Source: Thermoflexales bacterium (lineage in GTDB: Bacteria; Chloroflexota; Anaerolineae; J036; Brachytrichaceae). Taken from it: 63,355 nt of DNA. Below are positions 45,467-53,962 of this stretch, in pieces. Location of the stretch: positions 1-63,355 of the forward strand of contig JAIBCK010000005.1 of the NCBI GenBank assembly GCA_019694215.1, given 5' to 3'. Every line of letters starts with the position of its first letter. Position 1 is the stretch's first letter. The position numbers were made by a program, and so were the translations under genes. The notes below the pieces were generated by a model. That model was not told the DNA's origin and ran no database searches. It worked only from the letters and a program-made list of their open reading frames with translations.

Positions 45467-46165
45467 CTACCAGATGTGGCCGCCCAAGCTGGCGTAGCGC
45501 GCCGCGCCCGGCGTCATCACGTGGGCGCGCGTCTCGACGTAGTCGGGGTTGCGCCACTCCAGCATGGTCGCCCAGCCGCGCGTGGGCGGATCCTGGACGT
45601 AGTTGGCGACCAGCCCGCGCACGACGAAACCGTTGCGCATCTGGGTGGTCAGGGTGCTGTCGTAGATTGCGCCGGCCAGCACGAGATTGACATAGTCAAA
45701 CGCCGACATGACGTTGCGATAGGCGGCATAGCCGGGGATCATCCCGCACACGGCCTGCCCCCGCAGGCCGAGTTGCTTGCACAGTGCCTTGCGGGCATCG
45801 TGAAAGCCGCGCGCAATGCCGCGTCCGCGGTAGTCGGGATGTACGCTCATGTCGGCACCGTAGTAGTGGCTGCCGTGCGGGTTGTGGCGCCAGAACCAGC
45901 CGTTGCTGATGGCGCGCAGAAAAGTATGGCCCTGGGTGTGATGGAAGTCGAAGTGGGTGCGGAAGCCGGCTGTCATGCCGACAACGCGGCCATCGTCAGG
46001 GTCGATCGCCACAAACTGACCCTCAGGAAAGAGGCTGAGGTGGTTGGCGATGTGTGCCTCGGTGAGATGTTCCTCCGGGGCAAGCGTGGGGAAGCAGATG
46101 CGCTGCAGTTCAGCGCAGGCGGGCAGATGCTCGGGGCGTGTTCGGATGATCTTTATTTCACTCAA
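45467..46165 (-). CDS. GNAT family N-acetyltransferase (second of the pair)
   Basis: 232 residues, clearly paralogous to the preceding gene: FPEGQFVAIDPDDG, YYGADMSVHPDYRGRGIARGFHDARKALC and YDSTLTTQMRNGFVVRGLVANY. The start codon is TTG at 46165, with GAAGGAG four bases upstream. A good minus-strand TATAAT lies at 46352-46357, which would give a leader of about 180 bases. Both GNATs are transcribed towards the histidine kinase. They probably act on the same or related amines; this is inference. Confidence 0.85.
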   Translation of the reverse strand: MSEIKIIRTRPEHLPACAELQRICFPTLAPEEHLTEAHIANHLSLFPEGQFVAIDPDDGRVVGMTAGFRTHFDFHHTQGHTFLRAISNGWFWRHNPHGSHYYGADMSVHPDYRGRGIARGFHDARKALCKQLGLRGQAVCGMIPGYAAYRNVMSAFDYVNLVLAGAIYDSTLTTQMRNGFVVRGLVANYVQDPPTRGWATMLEWRNPDYVETRAHVMTPGAARYASLGGHIW

Positions 46166-46351
46166 GATGCTCCTTCCTCTCGGGAATGCGGTTCATGCAG
46201 GCAACCCTCGTTGCTGCGCGGCCTGGCCTGTGGCTCGTGCCGCCGCAACCTCGGTCCCTGCGCCGCGGGTGGGCGAATCAGAGAACATTGGCATGCGGTT
46301 CTTCATCGTGTGTTTGTGTTTTGACACCTTCCTCGACTGAGATGGGAATGG

Positions 46352-46357
46352 ATTATA
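46352..46357 (-). promoter_or_regulatory. -10 box of the GNAT pair
   Basis: TATAAT on the minus strand with TTGCAC (46377-46382) 19 bases upstream. The segment from 46166 to 46345 between promoter and gene has no other clear feature. It is rather AT-rich for this genome. Confidence 0.45.
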
Positions 46358-46396
46358 GCCATTCAGCGGAAAATTCGTGCAAGGGCGGGATTCCAT

Positions 46397-46426
46397 TTGG
46401 ATTTTCACAAATCGATTTGGTATAAT
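46397..46426 (+). promoter_or_regulatory. Promoter of tRNA-Thr
   Basis: TTGGAT (46397-46402), 18 bases and TATAAT (46421-46426). The tRNA begins 12 bases later, as expected for a tRNA promoter. Confidence 0.65.
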
Positions 46427-46438
46427 CGGCCTGTTCGG

Positions 46439-46511
46439 GCTGCCTTAGCTCAATCGGCAGAGCAATCGCTTCGTAAGCGATAGGTTTCGGGTTCAACTCC
46501 CGAAGGCAGCT
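46439..46511 (+). tRNA. tRNA-Thr (CGT anticodon)
   Basis: All four arms fold. The acceptor GCTGCCT pairs with AGGCAGC. The D stem is GCTC/GAGC. The anticodon stem ATCGC/GCGAT carries loop TTCGTAA with anticodon CGT at 46472-46474. The T stem TCGGG/CCCGA has loop TTCAACT. The discriminator base is T and CCA is not encoded. It reads ACG codons. T-rich sequence (TCTCTTTTCTTTTTC) directly after it probably ends transcription. Confidence 0.97.
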
Positions 46512-46556
46512 CTCTTTTCTTTTTCGGCATTTTCGATTCTTGGCCGGATCGGGTTC

Positions 46557-46562
46557 TACAAT
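46557..46562 (+). promoter_or_regulatory. Possible leaderless -10 box (TACAAT)
   Basis: TACAAT ends six bases before ATG 46569 of the CrtC-like gene. TTCGAT at 46532-46537 is a weak -35 candidate with a 19-base spacer. Confidence 0.4.
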
Positions 46563-46568
46563 TTCCCC

Positions 46569-47738
46569 ATGTCCCGTTCCCCCTGGCGTCGACCCACGAC
46601 CTGGCTCGCGGTGGTTGCGCTCATCGCCGTGTCTGCCCTGGCCTGGGTGATTGTCCAGCCCCCGGCCCCCACGCCGGTGCGCGCCACCGTTCAGGGGCTG
46701 CGCCCGCGCGCCGACATCGCCGGCTTTGAACGCGTGACGGCGCCGCGCACATTGGCCTTCCCGGCCGATCACGGCCCGCACACCGGCTTTCAGACCGAGT
46801 GGTGGTACTACACGGGGAATGTGCAGACCAGCTCGGGGCGCGCGTTTGGCTACCAGTTCACGATTTTCCGTCGCGCGCTCGCGCCCGCCGCACCGGCGGG
46901 GGGCAGCCTGTCGAGCAATCAAATCTACTTCGCGCACTTCGCTGTTTCGGATGTGGCTGCTGGAACACATCAGGCCTTCGAACGTTTCAGCCGCGGCGCA
47001 GGTGGGCTGGCAGGGGCCAGCGCCGATCCGTTCCGGGTGACGTTGGAGGATTGGTCCATTGTCGGCCCGGATGCCGCTTCCGTTCGCGTTCAGGCGCACC
47101 AGGAGAACTGGGCAATCGATCTCACGCTCGAGGCGGCCAAACCGCTCACGCTGCATGGAGACCGCGGCCTCAGCCAGAAGAGCCCCGAGCCGGGCAACGC
47201 CTCGTTCTACTATTCGTTCACGCGCATGGCCACACAGGGTCGCATGACGACGCCGGCTGGCTCCTTCGACGTCGGCGGCGGGAGCTGGATGGACCACGAG
47301 TGGAGCACCAGCGTGCTCAGCCAGGACACGCGCGGTTGGGACTGGTTCGCCCTCCAGCTCAACGATGGCTCGGAACTGATGTACTACCGGCTGTGGCAGG
47401 CCGATGGCAGCGATAACCCCGCCACCAGCGGCACCTGGGTGCTCGCGGATGGCACGCGCCAGACCCTGTCACGGGTGGACGTAGCGCTTTCTGCGTTGGA
47501 CAAATGGACCAGCCCCACGACGGGGGCGACCTATCCCAGCGGCTGGCGCTTGTCCGTCCCCTCGCGCGGGCTCGATCTGACGATCACACCTCGGATGCGC
47601 GACCAGGAGATGCGCCTGTCGACGACCTACTGGGAGGGGGCGGTCAGCATCGAGGGCACGCTGGCGGGCAAACCCATCAAGGGCAGGGGCTATGTTGAAC
47701 TCACCGGATATGCCGCGCCGATCACGGATCGGCTGTGA
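46569..47738 (+). CDS. Lipocalin-like CrtC/AttH family protein (predicted secreted hydrolase)
   Basis: 389 residues with an N-terminal membrane helix (TTWLAVVALIAVSALAWVI), so it is exported or anchored. It has the family signature HTGFQTEWWYYTGNV, then FGYQFTIFRRAL, GNASFYYSFTRMAT and WMDHEWSTS, with WDWFALQLNDGSELMYYRL. These are the double-lipocalin features of the AttH/CrtC fold; CrtC hydrates acyclic carotenoids, but many relatives are secreted proteins of unknown activity. No carotenoid genes adjoin it, so the substrate stays open. Confidence 0.85.
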   Translation: MSRSPWRRPTTWLAVVALIAVSALAWVIVQPPAPTPVRATVQGLRPRADIAGFERVTAPRTLAFPADHGPHTGFQTEWWYYTGNVQTSSGRAFGYQFTIFRRALAPAAPAGGSLSSNQIYFAHFAVSDVAAGTHQAFERFSRGAGGLAGASADPFRVTLEDWSIVGPDAASVRVQAHQENWAIDLTLEAAKPLTLHGDRGLSQKSPEPGNASFYYSFTRMATQGRMTTPAGSFDVGGGSWMDHEWSTSVLSQDTRGWDWFALQLNDGSELMYYRLWQADGSDNPATSGTWVLADGTRQTLSRVDVALSALDKWTSPTTGATYPSGWRLSVPSRGLDLTITPRMRDQEMRLSTTYWEGAVSIEGTLAGKPIKGRGYVELTGYAAPITDRL

Positions 47739-47774
47739 CAGATTAAACGACCTTAAAGCCAGCTTCTGGGTGTG

Positions 47775-47780
47775 TATAAT
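47775..47780 (+). promoter_or_regulatory. -10 box of the response-regulator/kinase/ahcY group
   Basis: A perfect TATAAT 15 bases before ATG 47796, so the expected transcript has a leader of only about eight bases. CTTAAA or TTAAAG at 47752-47758 could be the -35 box. An in-frame GTG at 47772 overlaps this box and is rejected as start. Confidence 0.5.
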
Positions 47781-47795
47781 CCGCGCCCGCCCGAA

Positions 47796-48485
47796 ATGAA
47801 AGCCGCAACGCGCAAGATCCTGCTGATACAAGGCGGTCTGGGCGAGTCCGTTGGACTCGCGCTGGAGCGCAGCGGCTATCCCGTTACCTGGGTCAAGACG
47901 GCCAAGAGCGCGCTGGCGCAAATTGCCAAGGACAAGCCCGCGCTGGTGCTGATCGACCTGCCTTCGCTTCAACGCATCGACGCCGGTCGTTTGTGCAAGG
48001 CGATCAAACGCGCCGCCGAAGCGCGGGTGCTTGCGCTGGGCGGGCCGGGTGACAGCGCCGAAAAGTGCGGCTGTGAGGATTGCGTGGATGGTTTCATTCC
48101 GCGACCCCTCAAGTTCGCGCGCGTGCTGGCCAAGGTCGTCAAGCTGATGCCGGCCGGGCAGGCCGTTGAGCTGCGCTGTGGTGAGCTCGCCCTGCGGCCC
48201 GCCGACGGCGTGCTGCGCAAGCGGGGCGAGGAGACCAAGCTCAACCCCAAGCTCTCGCGGCTGCTGCACTACTTCATGCAGCATCAGAGCGAGGTCATCA
48301 CCCGCAAGACGCTGATGCAACAGGTGTGGGACACGACCTACATGGGTGACACCCGCACGTTGGATGTTCATGTGCGCTGGCTGCGCGAGCGCATCGAGGA
48401 CGATCCCACCGATCCGCGCTATCTCATCACCCTGCGACGGCAGGGCTACCGCTTTGAGAACCCGAAGGCGCGCAAGACAACATGA
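47796..48485 (+). CDS. Atypical OmpR-type response regulator with degenerate receiver
   Basis: 229 residues. The C-terminal winged helix (about 130-226; LTLHYF-like start, VITRKTLMQQVWD, TRTLDVHVRWLRERIEDDP and RQGYRFEN) is a normal OmpR/PhoB DNA-binding domain. The N-terminal receiver keeps the fold (LVLIDLPSL) but has ILLIQGG where the acidic pair should be, and RPLKF where Lys-Pro is usual. A Cys cluster, C91-x-C93-x-x-C96, could bind metal or sense redox. So phosphorylation is unlikely to be its switch. The next gene's ATG overlaps its stop. Confidence 0.85.
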   Translation: MKAATRKILLIQGGLGESVGLALERSGYPVTWVKTAKSALAQIAKDKPALVLIDLPSLQRIDAGRLCKAIKRAAEARVLALGGPGDSAEKCGCEDCVDGFIPRPLKFARVLAKVVKLMPAGQAVELRCGELALRPADGVLRKRGEETKLNPKLSRLLHYFMQHQSEVITRKTLMQQVWDTTYMGDTRTLDVHVRWLRERIEDDPTDPRYLITLRRQGYRFENPKARKTT

Positions 48486-49420
48486 AGATCTTCATCACGG
48501 GCTCCATCGCCTACGACTACCTGATGACCTTTCCGGGGTCGTTTGCCGATCAGATCCTGCCCGACCAGATCCAGAACCTCAGCCTGAGTTTTCTGGTGGA
48601 TCGCATGGACCGCCGCCGCGGCGGCTGCGCGCCAAACATCGCCTACACACTGGCCCTGCTGGGCGAGCGCCCGGTGCTGATGGCCACAGCCGGCGCCGAC
48701 TTTGGCGAGTATCGCCACTTCCTGGATCAGAACGGTGTCGACACCTCGCGCGTGCAGGTGATTGCCGACAAGTTCACGGCGTCGTTCTTCTGCAGCACCG
48801 ATCAACGCAACAGCCAGATCGCCTCGTTCTACACCGGCGCGATGGCGAATGCCGTGGAGCTCAGCCTCAGCGACGGGGCGCGCCCGGACCTGGTCATCAT
48901 CTCGCCGAACGATCCGGGGGCCATGGTGAAATACGCAGAGGAATGTCGAACGTTGGGCATCCCCTTCATCTATGACCCCGGCCAGCAGTGCGCGCGCTCC
49001 TCCGGTGAGGAGCTGGCCGCCGGCCTGCGCGGGGCGTGGATCGTCATCGCCAACGACTACGAGATGGGGCTCATCCAGCAAAAGACAGGGCTGACGGTGC
49101 GCGACATGCTCAAGCAGAGCGAGGCCGTCATCGTCACGCGCGGCGAGAAGGGCTCGACCATCCAGCTCGCGAACCGCACGATCGAAATCCCGGTGGTGCC
49201 CGAGGAGCGCATCATCGACCCGACCGGGGTGGGGGACTCCTATCGCAGCGGCCTGCTCAAGGGGCTGGCCGTCGGCGCGGACTGGGAGACCTGCGGCCGC
49301 CTGGGGAGCGTGGCGGCCACCTACGCCCTCGAACACATCGGTGGACAGAGCCACCGCTTCGAGTGGCCCGAGTTCAAGCAGCGCTACGAGGCCAACTTCG
49401 GCCCGCTGGCGTTCGACTGA
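48482..49420 (+). CDS. PfkB family sugar/nucleoside kinase, likely adenosine kinase
   Basis: 312 residues of the ribokinase fold: MKIFITGSIAYDYLM, RRGGCAPNIAYTLALLGERP, TASFFCSTDQRNSQIASFYTGAM and the C-terminal DPTGVGDSYRSGLLKGL with the catalytic Asp. The relatives it most recalls are adenosine or nucleoside kinases of the PfkB family. The following gene encodes S-adenosylhomocysteine hydrolase, which releases adenosine, so adenosine kinase is a sensible inference. ATGA overlap with the response regulator. Confidence 0.85.
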   Translation: MKIFITGSIAYDYLMTFPGSFADQILPDQIQNLSLSFLVDRMDRRRGGCAPNIAYTLALLGERPVLMATAGADFGEYRHFLDQNGVDTSRVQVIADKFTASFFCSTDQRNSQIASFYTGAMANAVELSLSDGARPDLVIISPNDPGAMVKYAEECRTLGIPFIYDPGQQCARSSGEELAAGLRGAWIVIANDYEMGLIQQKTGLTVRDMLKQSEAVIVTRGEKGSTIQLANRTIEIPVVPEERIIDPTGVGDSYRSGLLKGLAVGADWETCGRLGSVAATYALEHIGGQSHRFEWPEFKQRYEANFGPLAFD

Positions 49421-49543
49421 ACGACGGAGACAACGGTATTGGTACCTGGATCACGATTGGCATCCGCCCGTGGCGCGATGCAGCCTGGAGTCCCGGTTTT
49501 GTCGTGGCCTGATCAAAAACAAGATTCAAACGAAAAGAGGTAA

Positions 49544-50809
<1,266 letters not shown>

Positions 50810-50834
50810 TCTCCTTCTGATCCTTGAAAGTCAG

Positions 50835-50872
50835 CGGGGCGGGACTGTCACAGTCCCGCCCCGTTTTGCTTT
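50835..50872 (+). terminator. Intrinsic terminator after ahcY
   Basis: CGGGGCGGGACTG and CAGTCCCGCCCCG make a perfect 13-pair stem with loop TCA, followed by TTTTGCTTT. Confidence 0.96.
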
Positions 50873-50892
50873 CGCGCGTCGACCGTCATTGC

Positions 50893-51345
50893 TCAGTGGA
50901 AGCGATGCGGTTCGGCCTTCATCGCGTCATTGAGCATGATCGTCGAGATCAGCGCCCCCACCCACACGAGCGGCCAGCAGAACGCGCCCAGGCCGAACGT
51001 CACCAACACGATGCAACCAAAGATCAGCCACCACGCGAACGACGACGCCAATAGGATGATGCCCTTGTTGGTGTAGCCGGCGTAGAGCCAGCCAATGCCC
51101 ATCAGCCCGGTGAAGACCGCCGGCAGAACTTCCAAGAGGATGGCGGTGCTCTTGCTCTTGGTCAACACGACCTGATAGCCGTAGGCGGGCGGCCCCATCA
51201 CTGCGGGCGGATAGGCCAGTGGGGGCGGCGGTGCTGCCGCAGCCGGTTCCTGCGGTGCCGAAGGCCCGATCGGCGCATTGCACGCCGGACAGGTACCGGT
51301 GGCATCGTCGAGCAGCGGCGCGCCACAGGTGAAGCAGTACTTCAT
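50893..51345 (-). CDS. Zinc-ribbon membrane protein (small paralogue)
   Basis: 150 residues. An N-terminal zinc ribbon (CFTCGAPLLDDATGTCPAC) is followed by a Pro/Ala linker and a C-terminal membrane part of two or three helices (ILLEVLPAVFTGLMGIGWLYAG, then LIFGCIVLVTFGLGAFCWPLVWVGALIS). The tail KAEPHRFH is shared in pattern with its neighbour. The membrane part loosely resembles TM2-type domains. Function unknown. GGAGGA precedes the start. Confidence 0.8.
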   Translation of the reverse strand: MKYCFTCGAPLLDDATGTCPACNAPIGPSAPQEPAAAAPPPPLAYPPAVMGPPAYGYQVVLTKSKSTAILLEVLPAVFTGLMGIGWLYAGYTNKGIILLASSFAWWLIFGCIVLVTFGLGAFCWPLVWVGALISTIMLNDAMKAEPHRFH

Positions 51346-51366
51346 CGATCAGTCCTCCGATTTGCC

Positions 51367-52197
51367 CTAGCCAAACGTTTGCGGTTCAGCCTTGAGCTGC
51401 TGGTTGAGCAAGTAGGTCGACAGGCCGACGCCGATCCAGACCAGCGGGAAACACAGGCAGCCAATCCCAACCGTCAGCGCGCCCACAACGACCATGACTA
51501 ACCACCAGACGACGGAGCCGATCAGCAGGGCGATGCCGGGTCCGGTCTTGCCCGCGTAGAGCCAGCCGATGCCCATCAGGCCGAGGAAGAGCCCCGGCAG
51601 GAGCTCGAGCAGGAGCGCGCTGGTGCGGCTCTTCGGGGCCCGAGGCCCTCCGGGCAGCATGCCGGGCGGTGGGGGCGGCGGAGGCACCGAGCCATATGGC
51701 TGCGGCTGTGGCGGCGGATACGCGCCGTAGGGCGGCTGCGGCGGAGGCGGGGGTGGGGGTGGCGGCGGCGCGGGCGGCACCGGGGGCGGGTTGAAGTTCG
51801 GTGGCGGCGGGGTCGCGGCCGGCGGCGCTGCATTCACGGCCCCGGCGACGATGGTCGGCGGGACGATGGGGACTGCCGGAGGATGCGCCTCGACGGGCAT
51901 CCCAATGATGGTCGGCGGCACGATGGGGGCGGGTGGCGGGGTCAGGTCGACGGGGGCAGCGACAATGGTCGGCGGGATCACCCCGGCGTCCACGGCAGGG
52001 GTCGCAGCGTTGGCCAGCGGGTCGCCGGTGATGGCGTCAAAACGATCGCCCAACGCCTTGGCAGCATCCTCCACCTCGCGCGCCGTCGCGTCCGCGTCTC
52101 GGGCGAGGGACGCCGCGGGCAGGATGGCTCCACAGGCGGGGCAGCTCAGCGACGCCCCGTCGGGGAGGGGGCGACCGCAGTTCGGGCAGGTTTGCAT
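51367..52197 (-). CDS. Zinc-ribbon membrane protein with Pro-rich linker (large paralogue)
   Basis: 276 residues. The N-terminal zinc ribbon is CPNCGRPLPDGASLSCPAC. Residues about 65-185 are a Pro-rich region with three degenerate copies of the segment V-P-P-T-I-(V/I)-x-x-P-V. The C-terminal membrane part (ALLLELLPGLFLGLMGIGWLYAG, VVWWLVMVVVGALTVGIGCLCFPLVWIGVGLS) matches that of the small paralogue, ending KAEPQTFG. I start at 52197 because AGGAG lies upstream and the ribbon begins at once. Probably paired with the small paralogue. Confidence 0.8.
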   Translation of the reverse strand: MQTCPNCGRPLPDGASLSCPACGAILPAASLARDADATAREVEDAAKALGDRFDAITGDPLANAATPAVDAGVIPPTIVAAPVDLTPPPAPIVPPTIIGMPVEAHPPAVPIVPPTIVAGAVNAAPPAATPPPPNFNPPPVPPAPPPPPPPPPPQPPYGAYPPPQPQPYGSVPPPPPPPGMLPGGPRAPKSRTSALLLELLPGLFLGLMGIGWLYAGKTGPGIALLIGSVVWWLVMVVVGALTVGIGCLCFPLVWIGVGLSTYLLNQQLKAEPQTFG

Positions 52198-52291
52198 CGT
52201 TTGCGCTCCTTTGGCCGCGCGATGTGGACACCGCGACGACAATTCGATTCAACCCTCTGATACGCGCGCCACGCGGAACGGTCGCGCCAGG

Positions 52292-53095
52292 CTAGGCCTC
52301 GAGTTTTGACTCGCCGAGCGCCGCGTTCGTGGCGGCGATCAGCGACGTCGCCAGCAGCGGGTCCTGATCGCGGCTCGGCACCCAGTAGTACAGCCGCAAT
52401 CGTTGCGCGCCATCGGCGTTGAGAACCACTTCGGCGCTGGTCGGTCGGCCCGTCGGCGCGGGTGCCACCTGTTGCGCGGCCTGCACCGCGGTCGCGACGG
52501 CCTTGCGCGCATCCGCGCCGGCAGCCAGCGGGAATTCCAGCGAGCGCCGCAGCACGGGCCGCGCCGTGCGGTTCTGCAGAATACTGCCATAGACCAGCCG
52601 ATTTGGGATGAGTGTCTCGATCCCGTCATTGTTGAGGATGGTGGTGACGCGCAGTGAGATGTCGCTGACCTCGCCTTCCTGGCCCGAGACCGAGATGATG
52701 TCGCCAACGACATACGAGCGGCTGAGCAGGATGAGCAGGCCGGAGATCGTGTTCTCGAGAATGTCCTTGAGCGCAAAACCGATCGCCAGGCTGGTCAACC
52801 CGAGGCCGGCCACGAGCGAAGTGACATCGATGCCGACCACGCCCATGGCAATGATGCCGACGAGGGTGAGGACGATGGCAAAGGCGAGCTGAGAGAGGAC
52901 CGTGTCCAACGTATCGCCTTTACGACCAAGATTGGCCCGCGTGATTGCGCGGAAGATGGTGCGCCGTACGATGTCGGCGATGCCATACCCGATGCCAAAC
53001 ACGATCAGGGCCATCAGCAGCCGCGGCAGGCTCTGGCCCAGGTCCTGCACCGATTGCAGCAGTCCGTCAAGGAGGTTCTGGAGAAAGGGGCTCAT
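52292..53095 (-). CDS. Small-conductance mechanosensitive channel (MscS family)
   Basis: 267 residues with three N-terminal membrane helices and a pore helix with the MscS pattern VASLVAGLGLTSLAIGFALKDILENTISGLLILL, followed by the beta domain with YVVGDIISVSGQEGEVSDISLRVT and the motif PNRLVYGSILQN. It releases small solutes under membrane tension. It overlaps the stop of the NYN gene (ATGA), which suggests they are co-transcribed. Confidence 0.93.
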   Translation of the reverse strand: MSPFLQNLLDGLLQSVQDLGQSLPRLLMALIVFGIGYGIADIVRRTIFRAITRANLGRKGDTLDTVLSQLAFAIVLTLVGIIAMGVVGIDVTSLVAGLGLTSLAIGFALKDILENTISGLLILLSRSYVVGDIISVSGQEGEVSDISLRVTTILNNDGIETLIPNRLVYGSILQNRTARPVLRRSLEFPLAAGADARKAVATAVQAAQQVAPAPTGRPTSAEVVLNADGAQRLRLYYWVPSRDQDPLLATSLIAATNAALGESKLEA

Positions 53096-53739
53096 TTGCT
53101 TTTCTTGCGGCGGTCAATTTTGAGTTCGCCATCGCTCTCCACGGTGCGCGAAGATGGCAGCGACGGCGGCAAGGGGCGGGAATTGGCGAGCTGCTGGCGT
53201 AGCCGCTCGGACTTGCTCAGTTTGGGCGGCGGCGGCGGTGGCGCGGGCCGGGCGGCGGGCGTCGGCGCAGGAGGCGGCTCGGTGAAGACATCCGCCCAGT
53301 TCTCGTACTCACGGTGGGCGCTGGGTTTTTCACCGCTGGGGCGGGGGCGCAGGGCCTCGTCCATCTGCCGGAGAAAGGCACTGGAGGACGAGATGTTGCG
53401 CAGCCCGCACGCGCGCGCAAAGGCGACGATGGCGGCATCGGACGTCACGAGGATCAGACCTTGTTTGTCGCGCTCCTCGCCGATGCGGGCGCGGATGACG
53501 TCATCGGCCTTTTCACCGGCGTGAGCGAAGACGACGCGCACGTCACCGTGCTGGCGTGTCTCGCGCCAGCGGCTGGGCGCGCTGTCCGCGCCCGGGTCAA
53601 AAATCACCGTGATGCGCTTGCGCGACGCTGCCGCGTAGCGCTGCAGGCGGGCGACGAGTTTGCCCTCGTCGTCGGGGTCGCTGAGCGAAAGGTCGCGCAT
53701 CTGGCCGATCAGGTTGTGGCCGTCTATCAGAAGCGGCAT
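53092..53739 (-). CDS. NYN domain ribonuclease (YacP-like)
   Basis: 215 residues. The NYN/PIN-like core covers about 1-115: LLIDGHNLIGQM, ITVIFDPG, VVFAHAGEKADDVIRARI and GLILVTSDAAIVAFA, with acidic residues arranged for metal-dependent RNA cleavage. YacP (Rae1) of Bacillus cleaves mRNA on the ribosome; a similar role is possible. The C-terminal third is a Pro-rich and Lys/Arg-rich tail. A minus-strand TAGAAT (53746-53751) ends six bases upstream of the ATG. Confidence 0.88.
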   Translation of the reverse strand: MPLLIDGHNLIGQMRDLSLSDPDDEGKLVARLQRYAAASRKRITVIFDPGADSAPSRWRETRQHGDVRVVFAHAGEKADDVIRARIGEERDKQGLILVTSDAAIVAFARACGLRNISSSSAFLRQMDEALRPRPSGEKPSAHREYENWADVFTEPPPAPTPAARPAPPPPPPKLSKSERLRQQLANSRPLPPSLPSSRTVESDGELKIDRRKKSK

Positions 53740-53745
53740 GCGGCC

Positions 53746-53751
53746 ATTCTA
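53746..53751 (-). promoter_or_regulatory. Possible leaderless -10 box (TAGAAT) for the NYN gene
   Basis: Minus-strand TAGAAT ending six bases before the ATG. It is only 15 bases from the opposite TATAAT of the arginine leader, so the two promoters overlap and could influence each other. Confidence 0.45.
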
Positions 53752-53766
53752 TGCGAGCGGCCTGCG

Positions 53767-53772
53767 TATAAT
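53767..53772 (+). promoter_or_regulatory. -10 box of the arginine operon
   Basis: A perfect TATAAT nine bases before the GTG of the leader peptide. Transcription would start at about 53779-53782, so the leader peptide would be leaderless or nearly so. No good -35 box is apparent. Confidence 0.6.
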
Positions 53773-53781
53773 CGCCGCACT

Positions 53782-53862
53782 GTGAATCCAGTTGCGTTCG
53801 CCATTCGCGCCCGTCGTCGTGGCAGTCTGACCGAGGTCAGCCTCCACCGATGCGTCGCGTAG
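53782..53862 (+). CDS. Putative arginine leader peptide
   Basis: A 26-codon open frame from GTG to TAG: MNPVAFAIRARRRGSLTEVS and LHRCVA. Five codons are arginine; CGC at 53806 and three consecutive CGT at 53812-53820 form the control run. CGT looks less used than CGC in the neighbouring genes. Together with the downstream terminator and antiterminator it forms the normal logic of attenuation: stalling at Arg codons should leave 53840-53846 free. It is not the product of a known gene family. I cannot show that it is translated. Confidence 0.6.
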   Translation: MNPVAFAIRARRRGSLTEVSLHRCVA

Positions 53863-53930
53863 CGCGGAGCATCTGGCGGGTAGTGGGCAGGCGGGCCTCT
53901 GACATCGATGTGTTGGAGGCCTTTTCATTT
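53840..53930 (+). promoter_or_regulatory. Attenuator: antiterminator pairing and intrinsic terminator before argC
   Basis: The terminator stem pairs GGCCTC (53894-53899) with GAGGCC (53916-53921). Inner pairs continue through the next bases to a CGAT loop, giving about 11-12 pairs with some G-U, and TTTTCATTT follows (53922-53930). The 3' arm is also complementary to GCCTCCA (53840-53846), which pairs perfectly with TGGAGGC (53914-53920). A small hairpin GAGG-TCAG-CCTC (53833-53844) can hide this antiterminator arm. The ArgC ribosome site lies after the terminator. Confidence 0.65.
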
Positions 53931-53962
53931 GTGGCACGCGGGTGCCGCAAGGAGGGAGTGGC

